In this document: positions 1-8,418 of the stretch, piece after piece
Numbering within the stretch: position 1 is the first letter of the stretch
Layout: every line of letters begins with the position of its first letter
Assembly (NCBI RefSeq): GCF_900094545.1
Contig: NZ_FMAH01000002.1
Coordinates: 186,001-250,000 of the forward strand
Length of the DNA: 64,000 nucleotides
Reading direction: 5' to 3'
Source of the DNA: Martinezella miluonensis
GTDB taxonomy: Bacteria > Pseudomonadota > Alphaproteobacteria > Rhizobiales > Rhizobiaceae
Translations under genes and position numbers: made by a program
Notes under the pieces: generated by a model
Seen by the model: the letters and a program-made list of their open reading frames with translations, nothing else
Database searches by the model: none
What the model was told of the DNA's origin: nothing

Positions 1-239
1 GCGAGATCGTCAGCGCTCCGGCCCTTGCCTTCAATTTCTGCAGCAAGGCCGAGCCAAAGCTGCGTCTGGCCGATCAGGTCAAGCGCTACGTTGGCGAGCG
101 CGATATCCTCCTCCAGCGCAGGCCCGTGTCCACACCATTCGGAGACACGGTGGCCGAGGATGAGGGCATTGTCTCCCATTCTCGTCAGGAACTCGGTGAG
201 CACCGCCTTGTCGACGGCCGTGTCGGTCGCTGTCGCCAT
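1..239 (-). CDS. paaC: Phenylacetyl-CoA epoxidase subunit PaaC (3' end outside window)
   Basis: PaaC is the structural subunit that pairs with catalytic PaaA in the multicomponent oxygenase making 1,2-epoxyphenylacetyl-CoA. Only the first 79 codons are present. The start reads MATATDTAVDKAVLTEF, followed by a helix with GDNALILGHRVSEW and then IALANVALDLIGQ, which is typical of the ferritin-like N-terminus of PaaC. The ATG shares one base with the paaB stop (TGATG), so translation is probably coupled. Position in a paaA-paaB-paaC order supports the call. The gene runs off the left edge, so completeness cannot be judged. Confidence 0.9.
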   Translation of the reverse strand, partial: MATATDTAVDKAVLTEFLTRMGDNALILGHRVSEWCGHGPALEEDIALANVALDLIGQTQLWLGLAAEIEGKGRSADDL

Positions 240-523
240 CACATGTGCCCCACTTCGTCTGGAATGTCGAAGAACGTCGGATGACGGTAGACCTTGGAGT
301 TCGACGGCTCGAACAGCGGGCCCTTGTCCGATGGCGCGCTGGCGGCGATATCCGAAGAGCGCACGACCCAGATGCTGACGCCCTCATTGCGGCGGACATA
401 AACGTCGCGGCCATTGTTGATGGCCATTTCGGCATCCGGCGCGTGCAGGCTGCCGACGTGGCGGTGGTTGAGGCCGTGCTGGCCGCGGATGAAAACTTCC
501 CAGAGGGGCCATTCGCTCGACAT
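239..523 (-). CDS. paaB: Phenylacetyl-CoA epoxidase subunit PaaB
   Basis: Small subunit (94 aa, the usual family length) of the phenylacetyl-CoA epoxidase PaaABCE complex. It is required for activity but not catalytic; its exact role is less certain than that of PaaA and PaaC. The start reads MSSEWPLWEVFIRGQHGLNH, and further on come HVGSLHAPDAEMA and an NNGRDVYVRR stretch characteristic of PaaB. It lies 35 bases after paaA on the same strand and shares one base with paaC. The gene appears intact. Confidence 0.93.
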   Translation of the reverse strand: MSSEWPLWEVFIRGQHGLNHRHVGSLHAPDAEMAINNGRDVYVRRNEGVSIWVVRSSDIAASAPSDKGPLFEPSNSKVYRHPTFFDIPDEVGHM

Positions 524-558
524 GAATTCTCTCCCTTGAAACTATGACTGCTTGCCGC

Positions 559-1560
559 TCATTCCGCCGGCATCCGGGCGGCACGCCGCGCATCCGCCTT
601 CTCGGCGTGGGCGACCAGCCCGTCACGGAACCAGGCGCCTTCGTCCCAGGCGGACTTGCGGGCGTTCAACCGCTCGGCGTTGCATGGGCCGTTGCCGGCG
701 ATAACGTCGAAGAATTCGCTCCAGTCCGGCTCGCCGAAATCATAGCCGCCCTTATTCTCATTCCATTTGAGGTCCGGATCGGGAACGGTGAGACCGAGAT
801 ATTCGGCCTGCGGCACGGTCTGGTCGACAAACTTCTGGCGCAGCTCGTCATTGGAGTTCTGCTTGATCTTCCAGGCCATCGATTGGGCCGAATGGACCGA
901 AGCGTCGTCGGAAGGACCAAACATCATCAGCGACGGCCACCACCAGCGGTTCAGCGCATCCTGGACCATCGCCTTCTGCTGAGGCGTGCCCTTCACCATC
1001 TTCATCAGGATGTCGAAACCCTGGCGCTGGTGAAAACTTTCCTCCTTGCAGATGCGCACCATGGCCCGCGCATAGGGGCCATACGAACAGCGCTGCAGCG
1101 GTACCTGGTTCATGATCGCCGCACCGTCGACCAGCCAGCCGATCGCGCCGATATCCGCCCAAGTGAGCGTCGGATAGTTGAAAATCGAGGAATATTTCGC
1201 CTTGCCGGAATGGAGCTGGCCGTACATCTCGTCGCGGCTGATGCCGAGCGTTTCGGCGGCGCAGTAGAGATAGAGGCCGTGGCCCGCTTCGTCCTGTACC
1301 TTGGCGAGCAGAATCGCCTTTCTTTCCAGTGTCGGAGCACGCGTGATCCAGTTGCCTTCTGGCAGCTGGCCGACAATTTCGGAATGGGCGTGCTGGCTGA
1401 TCTGGCGCACCAGCGTCTTGCGGTAGCCTTCCGGCATCCATTCCTTCGGTTCGATCTTCTGGCCGGCGTCGATACGCTCCTGGAAGTCGCGCTCGACGGG
1501 ATCCATCTCGTCGAGGCTGCGGACGCGGGCGGTGTCGGTCTTCACCATCTGTGCGTACAT
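559..1560 (-). CDS. paaA: Phenylacetyl-CoA epoxidase catalytic subunit PaaA
   Basis: Di-iron catalytic subunit that epoxidises the aromatic ring of phenylacetyl-CoA in the cytoplasm. It has 333 aa, in the normal range for PaaA. Two E-x-x-H iron-ligand motifs are visible: D-E-A-G-H (E91, H94) and E-E-S-F-H (E174, H177). An acidic residue at E61 in [12 protein letters not shown] fits the bacterial multicomponent monooxygenase-like fold. The ATG at 1560 lies 26 bases after the end of a broken thiolase gene, so paaA is now the first functional gene of this operon. No lesion was seen. Confidence 0.95.
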   Translation of the reverse strand: MYAQMVKTDTARVRSLDEMDPVERDFQERIDAGQKIEPKEWMPEGYRKTLVRQISQHAHSEIVGQLPEGNWITRAPTLERKAILLAKVQDEAGHGLYLYCAAETLGISRDEMYGQLHSGKAKYSSIFNYPTLTWADIGAIGWLVDGAAIMNQVPLQRCSYGPYARAMVRICKEESFHQRQGFDILMKMVKGTPQQKAMVQDALNRWWWPSLMMFGPSDDASVHSAQSMAWKIKQNSNDELRQKFVDQTVPQAEYLGLTVPDPDLKWNENKGGYDFGEPDWSEFFDVIAGNGPCNAERLNARKSAWDEGAWFRDGLVAHAEKADARRAARMPAE

Positions 1561-1586
1561 GGTTCTATCCTTCTGCTTTCGCGCGA

Positions 1587-2005
1587 TCAGACGCGCTCAA
1601 GAATGATGGCGATACCCTGGCCGACGCCGATGCACATGGTACATAGCGCATGGCGTCCGCCCTGGCGGTCAAGCTGATAGGTGGCAGTGGTGACGAGGCG
1701 CGCGCCGCCATGCCGACAGCGTCCATGCCGGAGCAGCAGAGGCGATTGACGGTTGCACCCGGGATCGAGATCGGCATGCCGGACAGCAGCACGGCCATGC
1801 GTGCGACATTGCGATTGTCTTCGCCGGCCTGGTTGGCGCAGCCGTAGATGACATCCTCGACCTTCGCCCAGTCGACGTCCGAATTGCGCTTGGGGAGATG
1901 GGCGAGCGGGACGGCCGCCAGATAGTCAGCGCGCGCCGAAGCGAGCGCTCCGCCATAACGGCCGATCGGCATTCTCACCGCATCGCAGATGAAAGCTTCG
2001 GACAT
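1587..2005 (-). pseudogene. Broken beta-ketoadipyl-CoA thiolase (paaJ/pcaF type) with internal deletion
   Basis: The first about 101 codons (MSEAFICDAVRMPIGRYGG onward, including the active-site cysteine region [11 protein letters not shown]) match the N-terminus of the intact pcaF in this window at 21310-22515. The reading then switches frame at a GGCGCGCGCC tract (1697-1706) into [16 protein letters not shown] and [17 protein letters not shown], a perfect thiolase C-terminus ending in TGA at 1587. About 260 central codons are missing, including the catalytic histidine (GHPLG) region. The ATG at 2005 has a good GGGAGGA ribosome site and sits just after the operon promoter, so the remnant is probably transcribed. 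As read it can only give a truncated, out-of-frame protein of about 145 residues. A thiolase made elsewhere would be needed for 3-oxoadipyl-CoA cleavage. Confidence 0.88.
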
Positions 2006-2053
2006 GCATTTCCTCCCGCTGCATCGCCGCATTCGGCCGGAAATAAATTAACC

Positions 2054-2065
2054 GACCGATCGGTC
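2054..2065. promoter_or_regulatory. Perfect 12-bp palindrome, TetR/PaaR-like operator of the paa operon
   Basis: GACCGATCGGTC is perfectly self-complementary and sits inside AACCGACCGATCGGTC. It lies directly after the proposed -10 box, covering the expected transcription start. From memory, this resembles the ACCGACC-type box bound by TetR-family PaaR in betaproteobacteria. No TetR gene is present here; the adjacent regulator is PaaX. Assignment to a particular repressor is inference. Confidence 0.6.
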
Positions 2066-2067
2066 AT

Positions 2068-2096
2068 GTATTACCACCGGAAACATCACAGTGCAA
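2068..2096 (-). promoter_or_regulatory. Near-consensus sigma-70 promoter of the paa operon
   Basis: On the minus strand, TTGCAC (2096-2091) is followed after exactly 17 bases by TAATAC (2073-2068), then by the GACCGATCGGTC palindrome at the expected start site. This is the strongest promoter-like match noted in the window, and it points into the thiolase remnant and paaABC. The rest of the 2006-2366 gap between this operon and paaX is locally AT-rich. I see no gene in it. Confidence 0.7.
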
Positions 2097-2366
2097 CGCA
2101 ATTTTTTGACTTTTATGTAATGTTTTACAGAGTGGCTATATTCCGATTTTAACACAGAGGCGCTCAGCGAGCGATCTTCCGTCGAAAATGACCACCAGGT
2201 GCGAGACAATCTGCCTGCACGCTGGCTTGAGGATGAGGGATGGGGAAACCCTGCAATTCGGGTCTTTCCCTCTGCCGATCGTCAGAAGGGTGCGCGCACT
2301 CTTAAAATCTCGAGCCGCGCCTTCAGCCGGCCCCCTCCCTGCGGATGAGCAAGGCGATCGGGTGAA

Positions 2367-3260
2367 CTAGACTGAGGCTCGGAACCCGAGCATCTCGGCT
2401 CGGCGCCGCGTATCATCACTCTCTTCGGCGAGCGGTCCCGAGGCGGTGACGAATTGGTTGGCAACATGCCGGTCGGCAGTGGGAGAAAGCGCGAGATAGA
2501 GTTCGGCGAAGAGGCGGCGAGCGGCGTCGCCCGGCCAATCCGCCGGCAAGGCGGCGGCCGGCAGCCGAGGATCGCGGAGCGCGATGGCACGGAACTGATG
2601 CACGAGCAGGAGCCGTGCTGAAAGGGCGGTCTCAGCGTCGGTGGGCAGGTCAGCGGCGAAAGTTTCCGCGACAGGCGTAAAACGGGAAAGGAAGGCGCGA
2701 TAGGCTTCCGCATGCGGGGCGAGATCCCAATGATCGGCGGCAAACGCGGTAAGCTCCACCTCGCCTTGCGCCACGTCGGCACGAAAGACGAGCGCCGGGA
2801 CGACGCCAGGCAGCGACCGCCTCGGCCCGACCGCAAGCCTTGGCCCGAGGCGCGCCATTCCCACGCGCTCCAGCGCCTGCATTTCTTCTTCGAGGTTGAC
2901 GCCCGCCGGGCGCACAAACTGCCACCCTTCGGCCTGCTCGTGCCTGAAGAGCACGGCGGCGGCGGCGCTGAATTCCGCGCGGGCGGCCGGGGAAAGACGA
3001 TAATAGCTTCGCCGCCCCTCGCGCTCGCCGAGGAGCTGGCCGGCCGAGACGAGGCGTGACACGGCGGTGCGCACCAGCGTCTCGCTGATGCCGACACCGG
3101 CGCAGGTCTCGATGAGATTGCCGATCCAGACCACGCCGCCGCGCGGCTCGACGATGTCGCCGTAGATGGTGACGATAAAGCTCGCTGCCGTCGGCGGCCG
3201 CTCGACGACAATCCGCTTAACGAGTTCGCAGATGTCCTCTTTCGCCGCCTCAACCGCCAT
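2367..3260 (-). CDS. paaX: PaaX-family phenylacetate-operon repressor
   Basis: PaaX proteins repress phenylacetate catabolic genes and are released by phenylacetyl-CoA. The product (about 297 aa) has an N-terminal winged-helix region (ASFIVTIYGDIVEPRGG, then GISETLVRTAVSRLVSAGQL and GRRSYYRLS), typical of the PaaX N-terminal domain. A C-terminal PaaX domain follows, including LLVHQFRAIALRDPRLPAAALPADWPG. The ATG at 3260 is chosen because AAAGGA lies 8 bases upstream; an ATG at 3269 is also possible. The gene lies upstream of the paa operon in the same orientation, separated by a gap holding the operon's own promoter. Confidence 0.88.
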   Translation of the reverse strand: MAVEAAKEDICELVKRIVVERPPTAASFIVTIYGDIVEPRGGVVWIGNLIETCAGVGISETLVRTAVSRLVSAGQLLGEREGRRSYYRLSPAARAEFSAAAAVLFRHEQAEGWQFVRPAGVNLEEEMQALERVGMARLGPRLAVGPRRSLPGVVPALVFRADVAQGEVELTAFAADHWDLAPHAEAYRAFLSRFTPVAETFAADLPTDAETALSARLLLVHQFRAIALRDPRLPAAALPADWPGDAARRLFAELYLALSPTADRHVANQFVTASGPLAEESDDTRRRAEMLGFRASV

Positions 3261-3584
3261 TCTGCTCATCCTTTCGACTTGCCCTCCGCTTTCCGCATAG
3301 CACACTTCGTCCGGCCGTCCAGCGCTGTCGTGAGCCAGAGACAGCAGGGCTCGCACCTCACACATCCGCCGCTCGACAGCATCGAAGTGGTCTTCGACCC
3401 TTCCAAACCAAATTGCTCATCGCTCCAGCCGGCTTGCTGAGCGGTCTTTGAGGCGGCGTCGGTGACGTTTCCGGAATTAGCAGTTGCGTCCCTGACCAAG
3501 CAGCGTGCTCTGACACGAAGTGGGAGCATCCGTGGACCCGCAATCAGCGCCAGTTGCCCAGCGCAGATCCTGCCGGACAAGCGC
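3261..3584. other. Intergenic region without a recognised gene
   Basis: About 320 bases between paaX and the LysR gene, both on the minus strand. The open frames here have no recognisable protein character, and I see no clear terminator. It presumably holds the paaX promoter, but no convincing -35/-10 pair was found. Confidence 0.4.
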
Positions 3585-4490
3585 TCAAACGATCGCCCGT
3601 AGCCAAGCCGAGAAAGTTTCGATGTCCGGTGCACGTGACGTGTGGGCCATCGCAACGAGGTAGAAGCCGTAGCCGGGCAACGAGAGCGGATGCGCCTTCA
3701 CCAGCACTCCACTCCTCAGTTCATTGCTGACGACCACGTCGCTGCAGATCGCAATCCCCTGGCCCGCCACGACGGCATCGATCGCGTGCAGTTCCTCACG
3801 AAAGCTCAGATCCCACGCTTTGTCCGTTTCCAGGCTTGGATCAATCGAACGCGCCGTGGTCAGCCATTGTTGCCAAGTCGGAGCGCCAGGATCCCGGTTC
3901 ATCCAGTCAAAATGGATCAGCGGAAAGCGCAGGAGATCGGCAACGCGTTGGATCGACCGCCCATCGCTCGCCAGCAAGCGAGGACTGCAAACCGGAAAGA
4001 ACGTGTCGCGAAAAACCTCTTGCGCAACGAAGTCCTGTGGCGGCCTGCGCGCATAGCGGATCGCAACATCGGCGGCGCCGGCCCGCAGATCGAGCACCGC
4101 ATCGGTCCCGATGATCTCCAATGGGACGGTCGGGTTTTCCTCTCGCCATTTCGACAGGCGTGGGACGAGCCATCGACTTGCAAATGCATTCGGGCTCGTA
4201 ATCCGCAACGGCGCCCGGGCATCGGGTTCGGCAACCGCGGCGATTGCGCCAGCGAGCACATCAAAGCCATTGCGCAGCCCTGGAAACAGCCGTGCACCGG
4301 CTTTCGTCAGCAGGAGAGGTCGCGGCCGGCGCTGAAACAGCTTGTAACCACAGGTCTCCTCCAGCAACCGGATCTGGTGGCTGATCGCAGTCGACGTCAC
4401 CCCAAGCTCGGCCGCGGCGAGCTTGAAGCTGCCATGCCTGGCCGCGGCCTCGAAGGCGTGCAGCGAGCGTAGGGGCGGAAGGTTCCTCAT
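3585..4490 (-). CDS. LysR-family transcriptional regulator (GcvA-like)
   Basis: DNA-binding regulator of 301 aa. The N-terminal winged helix is clear: LPPLRSLHAFEAAARHGSF, then AAAELGVTSTAISHQIRLLE as the helix-turn-helix at about residues 20-45. A periplasmic-binding-like effector domain follows (for example LRITSPNAFASRWLVPRLSKW). The LRSLHAFEAAARHGSF pattern is that of the GcvA/AmpR branch. It is divergent from an FAD-linked oxidase across 106 bases containing a CTGCAA-G-TTGCAG dyad, the classic LysR arrangement. The oxidase is therefore its likely target. The inducer is unknown. Confidence 0.88.
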   Translation of the reverse strand: MRNLPPLRSLHAFEAAARHGSFKLAAAELGVTSTAISHQIRLLEETCGYKLFQRRPRPLLLTKAGARLFPGLRNGFDVLAGAIAAVAEPDARAPLRITSPNAFASRWLVPRLSKWREENPTVPLEIIGTDAVLDLRAGAADVAIRYARRPPQDFVAQEVFRDTFFPVCSPRLLASDGRSIQRVADLLRFPLIHFDWMNRDPGAPTWQQWLTTARSIDPSLETDKAWDLSFREELHAIDAVVAGQGIAICSDVVVSNELRSGVLVKAHPLSLPGYGFYLVAMAHTSRAPDIETFSAWLRAIV

Positions 4491-4543
4491 GCCGCCAATC
4501 TAGATGAATTTCTCTCATCCAGCACCTGAGATCTTTGGCTTTG

Positions 4544-4556
4544 CTGCAAGTTGCAG
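4544..4556. promoter_or_regulatory. Putative LysR-type operator between LysR gene and oxidase
   Basis: CTGCAAGTTGCAG is a perfect dyad (6-bp arms around one base) in the divergent spacer. A T-N11-A pattern, usual for LysR boxes, is met by T4545 and A4557. Binding by the neighbouring regulator is inferred from position only. Confidence 0.45.
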
Positions 4557-4596
4557 ACAGTGAGACGATATTCCCACTCGATAGGAGGCGACATCC

Positions 4597-5994
4597 ATGA
4601 ATGTAGAGCAGCCTGCTAACACTTCCTTAGGCGCAGTCCTTGCGTCCACCCCAGCCCTTGAGCAGCTGCGGCAAGACCTCCGCGGCGACCTGGTGCTGCC
4701 GGCGGATCCCACCTATGAGCAGGCGCGCCGGGTCTGGAATGGTGCGATCGACAAGCGGCCTGCCGCGATCGTCTTTTGCGCCGACACCGACGATGTCATC
4801 AAAGCGGTGACCTTCGCGCGTGTGCACCGCCTCCTTGTCGCCGTTCGAAGCGGCGGTCACAATGTCGCGGGCCTGTCCTTGTGCGACGATGGCATCGTGA
4901 TCGATCTGTCGCGCATGAAAGGAATGCAGGTCGACCCCGAGCGCCGCATAGCCCGGGCCGAGGCGGGGCTCAATCTGGGCGAGTTCGACAGGGCCACGCA
5001 GGCTCATGGCCTGGCAACGACGATGGGCGTCAACAGCGACACCGGCATCGCCGGGCTCACCCTCGGCGGTGGGTTCGGCAAGCTTGGGCGCAAACATGGC
5101 CTGACCTGCGACAACCTCATCGCCGCCGAAATCGTGACCGCGGACGGCACGCTGCTGAGGACGAGCGCCTCCGAGCACCCCGACCTGTTCTGGGGACTGC
5201 GGGGCGGCGGCGGCAATTTCGGCATCGTGACGGCTTTCGAATATCGGCTTCATCCCGTCGGCCCGGCACTGCTGGTCGGCTCCGTCCTTCACAGTTACGA
5301 CCATGCCCGCGGCGCGATGAAGTTTTATCATGAGTTCTCCCGCCAGGCGCCCGATGAACTCAGCGTTGATGCCGCACTTGTAACAACACCATCGGGCGAC
5401 CGATTCTTCAGCATCTCAGCGTGCTATGTCGGACCGCAGGAGGCGGGCGAACCGATCCTTGCTCCGCTCATGAAGTTCGGCTCGCCGGTCGAAAGCAGCC
5501 TCGCCGCGCGGCCTTATCTTCAGATCCAATCGGGCGGCGATGCGCTTTTTCCGCGCGGGCGCCGCTACTATTGGAAAGCCCAGTTCCTCAACCATATCGG
5601 CGATGGCATCATCGATGCGCTCCTCGACACCTATGCAAAGGCGCCGTCGCATGCATCGCTGCTGGTCTTTCAGCAGGTCGGTGGCGCAATCGCCCGAACC
5701 TCAAAATCGGATTCGCCGTATGTGAACCGTGACGCCCTCTACGACTGCTTCCCGATTGCCATTTGGGATGCTCCCGCCGACGATGAAGCCAATATGCGTT
5801 GGGCCCGCGAGCTGTGGAGCGCCGTCAGGCCATATTCGACAAGCGGCGTTTATGCCAACAACCTGGGGGACGAGGGCGAGGACCGGGTGCGCGACGCCTA
5901 TGGTGAAAACTATGCGCGCCTTGTCGCACTCAAAAACAAATACGATCCGACGAATCTTTTCCGCCTGAACCAGAACATCAAGCCAACGGTTTGA
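4597..5994 (+). CDS. FAD-linked oxidase of the BBE / 6-hydroxynicotine-oxidase type
   Basis: Oxidase with a vanillyl-alcohol-oxidase-fold FAD domain, 465 aa. The motif RSGGHN (residues 84-89) supplies H88, the position of histidyl-linked FAD in this family. GLTLGGGFGKLGRKHGLTCDN and WGLRGGGGNFGIVT are the usual FAD contacts, and the C-terminus (KNKYDPTNLFRLNQNI) is the BBE domain signature. The second, cysteinyl FAD link of bicovalent members seems absent, because the segment reads GVNSDTGIAG. ATG 4597 has TAGGAGG 9 bases upstream. No signal peptide is seen, so it is probably cytoplasmic. The substrate (an alcohol, sugar or amine) cannot be told from sequence. It is probably controlled by the divergent LysR protein. 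Confidence 0.85.
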   Translation: MNVEQPANTSLGAVLASTPALEQLRQDLRGDLVLPADPTYEQARRVWNGAIDKRPAAIVFCADTDDVIKAVTFARVHRLLVAVRSGGHNVAGLSLCDDGIVIDLSRMKGMQVDPERRIARAEAGLNLGEFDRATQAHGLATTMGVNSDTGIAGLTLGGGFGKLGRKHGLTCDNLIAAEIVTADGTLLRTSASEHPDLFWGLRGGGGNFGIVTAFEYRLHPVGPALLVGSVLHSYDHARGAMKFYHEFSRQAPDELSVDAALVTTPSGDRFFSISACYVGPQEAGEPILAPLMKFGSPVESSLAARPYLQIQSGGDALFPRGRRYYWKAQFLNHIGDGIIDALLDTYAKAPSHASLLVFQQVGGAIARTSKSDSPYVNRDALYDCFPIAIWDAPADDEANMRWARELWSAVRPYSTSGVYANNLGDEGEDRVRDAYGENYARLVALKNKYDPTNLFRLNQNIKPTV

Positions 5995-6668
5995 TTCGTG
6001 ATGTTGCCGAGGCCGAGATTCGCAGCCGCTGGAGCATTCTTGTCGGCTTGCAATCGTTGCTGCCATGATGGCGATATATCGCTTCTTCGCAGCAGCCAGT
6101 TCGGGAATTGTCGCGAAGGCGTCACCACCTCATGAGTCTGAGTGCCTTGCACGCGGATCCTGGCATCTGTGCAGCGATCGACGCTGCCGAAAGGGTCTTT
6201 ATCCGAGACTTTAAATAGTTTCTTCGGCGGTTATCCTATCCTCGAGCGCGCGGCATTGATGCTCGCAATGAGATTTTTGATAACGGATGGTCAGCCGGTC
6301 GCTTTCCACCGATGCAGATCAGGCCAACACCGTCAGAGGCGAACAACAGCGGCAACTACCTTCGTCAAGTCGAAAGGCGCTGCCTGGATTACTGGACATC
6401 CCATTTCCCTTTCCGTTTGCGTGTTCCTTTACAACCCGACCGCAGACATACCGGCAATATTGATAGGGGCGAGTTCGCGTCTTCGCAAAGCGTCGAACAA
6501 AGACATGTCTGTCTCATCAGGAGTGAAGGGGTCCAATGCGGCGAATTGAATACATTGATGCGGTTATTTGCGATTTGGGCAAAAATTCCCGATCGATGCC
6601 GTTATTCGCAAAATATTCAGCGTTTTCCGGTAGGGCAATCGCAATGAACGGTCATGCGGTGATACTTG
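5995..6668. other. 674-bp intergenic region, no recognised gene
   Basis: Open frames at 6142-6549 and 6312-6647 have no recognisable domain and poor start sites. Codon use looks unlike the neighbours, so I do not call them. A repeated GCNGTTATT-Y-GC-type motif occurs twice near 6560-6615, just upstream of the diguanylate cyclase gene, and could be regulatory. Part of the region may be decayed coding sequence. Confidence 0.35.
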
Positions 6669-7835
6669 ATGATCAATGAATTGGATATGCCGACGGTGCT
6701 CTTCCTGCAGAAGACATCCTATATCGCGGGCGCCTTGACCTTAGGCTACTTACGGCTCACTTCGACGGAAAGCCGTGGCGTCGGACTTCTCGCAGCGAGT
6801 TTTGTCGTTCTGGCTGTGGCTTCGACCTCAGCCGGGCATGCCGAAACTCATCCTGCGTTTTACGGACCCCTGAGCCTGATGAGCATTGTCCTTGCCGTGC
6901 TTGGGTATTCCCTGCTGGGCTTGGCATTTGTCCTGATCAGCGACCCTGCTAGAAAAATCAAGATCGGGCTTGCGCTGCTACCCGCCGCGTTAACGCTGGC
7001 GGCAGGCGTTGTCACGGCATTCCATCTAAACAACACCTATCGGGCGTCCGCCTTCAATTTTCTCGCTTGCCTGACAATGGCCGCCACCGCGCTTGTTGTC
7101 TTCATGGATGCGCACCGCGAGCCGCTCCCGATCCGCAAGCTGGTGGCGGCAATACTTGCCGCCTATAGTCTCCTGTCGCTGACCATGGCGTTGGAGTTCT
7201 CCTTGAACTCGTTCGCTCTGCTCGACGTGGCAAGCGGCTTTTTCCTGATGATCCTATCCAAGTTCGTGCTCGCGATTGCCATCGTAATTTTCATTAGCGA
7301 GCGGCAGCATATCAAGATCAGGCATCTGGCCGAACGCGACGCTCTCACGGGCCTCTATAACCGCCGCTTCTTTAACGAAAATGTCTCCAAGCAGCTGCGA
7401 AATGGCGATGCCATTCTTTACCTCGATATCGATCATTTCAAACAGTTGAACGATCGTTGGGGCCATGCCGCCGGCGATGAAGTCCTCGCGAAAATGGCAC
7501 AGGCGGTGCAGTCGATGTTGCCACCGACCGCTCTATTCGGGCGCCAGGGAGGAGAGGAGTTCATTATTTTCCTTCCGTCTGGAGCTGGAGATCCATTGCT
7601 CCTGGCGGAGCGGGTGCGCAAGGCATTGCCAGAAATACGGTACCTTCGCCTCGGCCCCGATGTCAGCGTGACAGCGAGCATTGGTATCGCACGGGCGAGC
7701 AATGACCGTTCATCCCTTCCGGAGCTATGCAGGGAGGCCGACCGCGGCCTTTATCTGGCCAAAGCGGCTGGACGAAACCGAGTTTGCGACACCGATACCG
7801 ACCATATTCCCGAAAACTATCTGCGATTGGGATAA
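6669..7835 (+). CDS. Membrane diguanylate cyclase (GGDEF)
   Basis: Makes cyclic di-GMP from GTP. About 6-7 hydrophobic segments fill residues 1-210 (MASE-like input region), followed by a GGDEF domain. DALTGLYNRRFF starts the domain, DIDHFKQLNDRWGHAAGD supplies the metal and substrate residues, and GRQGGEEF (about 294-298) is an active-type signature. No R-x-x-D inhibitory site precedes GGEEF, so product inhibition may be weak. ATG 6669 was chosen; a TTG three bases upstream is in frame and neither has a strong ribosome site. It is separate from the copper operon that follows. A c-di-GMP-dependent glucan synthase pair lies 5 kb downstream, so a functional link is possible but unproven. Confidence 0.88.
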   Translation: MINELDMPTVLFLQKTSYIAGALTLGYLRLTSTESRGVGLLAASFVVLAVASTSAGHAETHPAFYGPLSLMSIVLAVLGYSLLGLAFVLISDPARKIKIGLALLPAALTLAAGVVTAFHLNNTYRASAFNFLACLTMAATALVVFMDAHREPLPIRKLVAAILAAYSLLSLTMALEFSLNSFALLDVASGFFLMILSKFVLAIAIVIFISERQHIKIRHLAERDALTGLYNRRFFNENVSKQLRNGDAILYLDIDHFKQLNDRWGHAAGDEVLAKMAQAVQSMLPPTALFGRQGGEEFIIFLPSGAGDPLLLAERVRKALPEIRYLRLGPDVSVTASIGIARASNDRSSLPELCREADRGLYLAKAAGRNRVCDTDTDHIPENYLRLG

Positions 7836-7892
7836 ACAGCGTAGTCACGTTGTTCGGCGTTAATTGAGCGGCGCGAATCTTGGATTCATATT

Positions 7893-7907
7893 GCCCTTGA
7901 AAAGGGC
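7893..7907. promoter_or_regulatory. GCCCTT-GAA-AAGGGC dyad upstream of the copper operon
   Basis: A 6-bp perfect inverted repeat with a 3-base centre lies 26 bases before the first gene of the copper operon. A TTGCCC hexamer overlaps the left arm and a weak ATTGTA lies about 19 bases further on. That is the long spacing used by MerR/CueR-type promoters. The regulator is not in the window. Role inferred. Confidence 0.35.
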
Positions 7908-7932
7908 CAGGTTTGATTGTAGCTGCTTGTAC

Positions 7933-8325
7933 ATGGGCAAAATCTATCGAATCGCACTGAGCAAATTGCTCCTTCTTGTGCGGCTGGCGATCATCGTATC
8001 GCTGGCAGGATATACCTTGTCCAACGCGAATGCCGCCATGCACGGTTCGGCATTTCCCGAAGTCCGCGCTGCGGGGCAGATGGTTCACGGCGATCATCAA
8101 GCCGTGCAGGAGCAAGCCGCCGATAATCATCGCGATGATACGTCCGGATTGGTGAAAGATAAGATCGCCAAGCAGGAATACTGCAAGGATTTCTGTATCG
8201 GCTACGGCATCATCTGCAATGGCTATGATGTCGGCGGATTTGCCGTGTCGTCCATTCGCCAGTTTGTCGACGATCAGCGCGCGCTCGGCGAAAAACCCAA
8301 TTTCGATCGTCCCCCGAATATCTGA
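7933..8325 (+). CDS. Small exported cysteine/histidine-containing protein, first gene of copper operon
   Basis: Predicted 130-aa protein of no family I recognise. It begins MGKIYRIALSKLLLLVRL and has a hydrophobic export segment ending SNANA-A, so it is probably periplasmic. The mature part has a His-containing N-terminus (MHGSAF, MVHGDHQ, DNHRDD) and a C-terminal C-K-D-F-C ... I-I-C-N cluster (three cysteines). These are plausible metal ligands. ATG 7933 is preferred to an upstream in-frame TTG because it places the signal peptide at the N-terminus. It leads a run of copper genes on the same strand, suggesting a copper-handling accessory role, but that is inferred from context. Confidence 0.6.
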   Translation: MGKIYRIALSKLLLLVRLAIIVSLAGYTLSNANAAMHGSAFPEVRAAGQMVHGDHQAVQEQAADNHRDDTSGLVKDKIAKQEYCKDFCIGYGIICNGYDVGGFAVSSIRQFVDDQRALGEKPNFDRPPNI

Positions 8326-8418
8326 ATAGGATTCGCCCGCATCTGACGGGTTCGCATGGCTTTTGCCGGGATTTTTCCCGCAACGGCCGTTGGCAATCTC
8401 CTATTCGGATTTCTAAAG

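Noticed and set aside
544-1677. Long plus-strand frame (377 codons) across the paaA region
   Set aside because: It is antisense to paaA, whose family match is unambiguous. Long antisense frames are expected in GC-rich DNA.
1565-2032. Continuous 155-codon frame over the thiolase remnant as an intact small gene
   Set aside because: Its last 50 residues are out of frame with the thiolase C-terminus encoded in the same DNA. It is an artefact of the internal deletion.
6142-6647. Two overlapping plus-strand frames upstream of the diguanylate cyclase
   Set aside because: No domain, no ribosome site, and composition unlike neighbouring genes. Reported only as intergenic.
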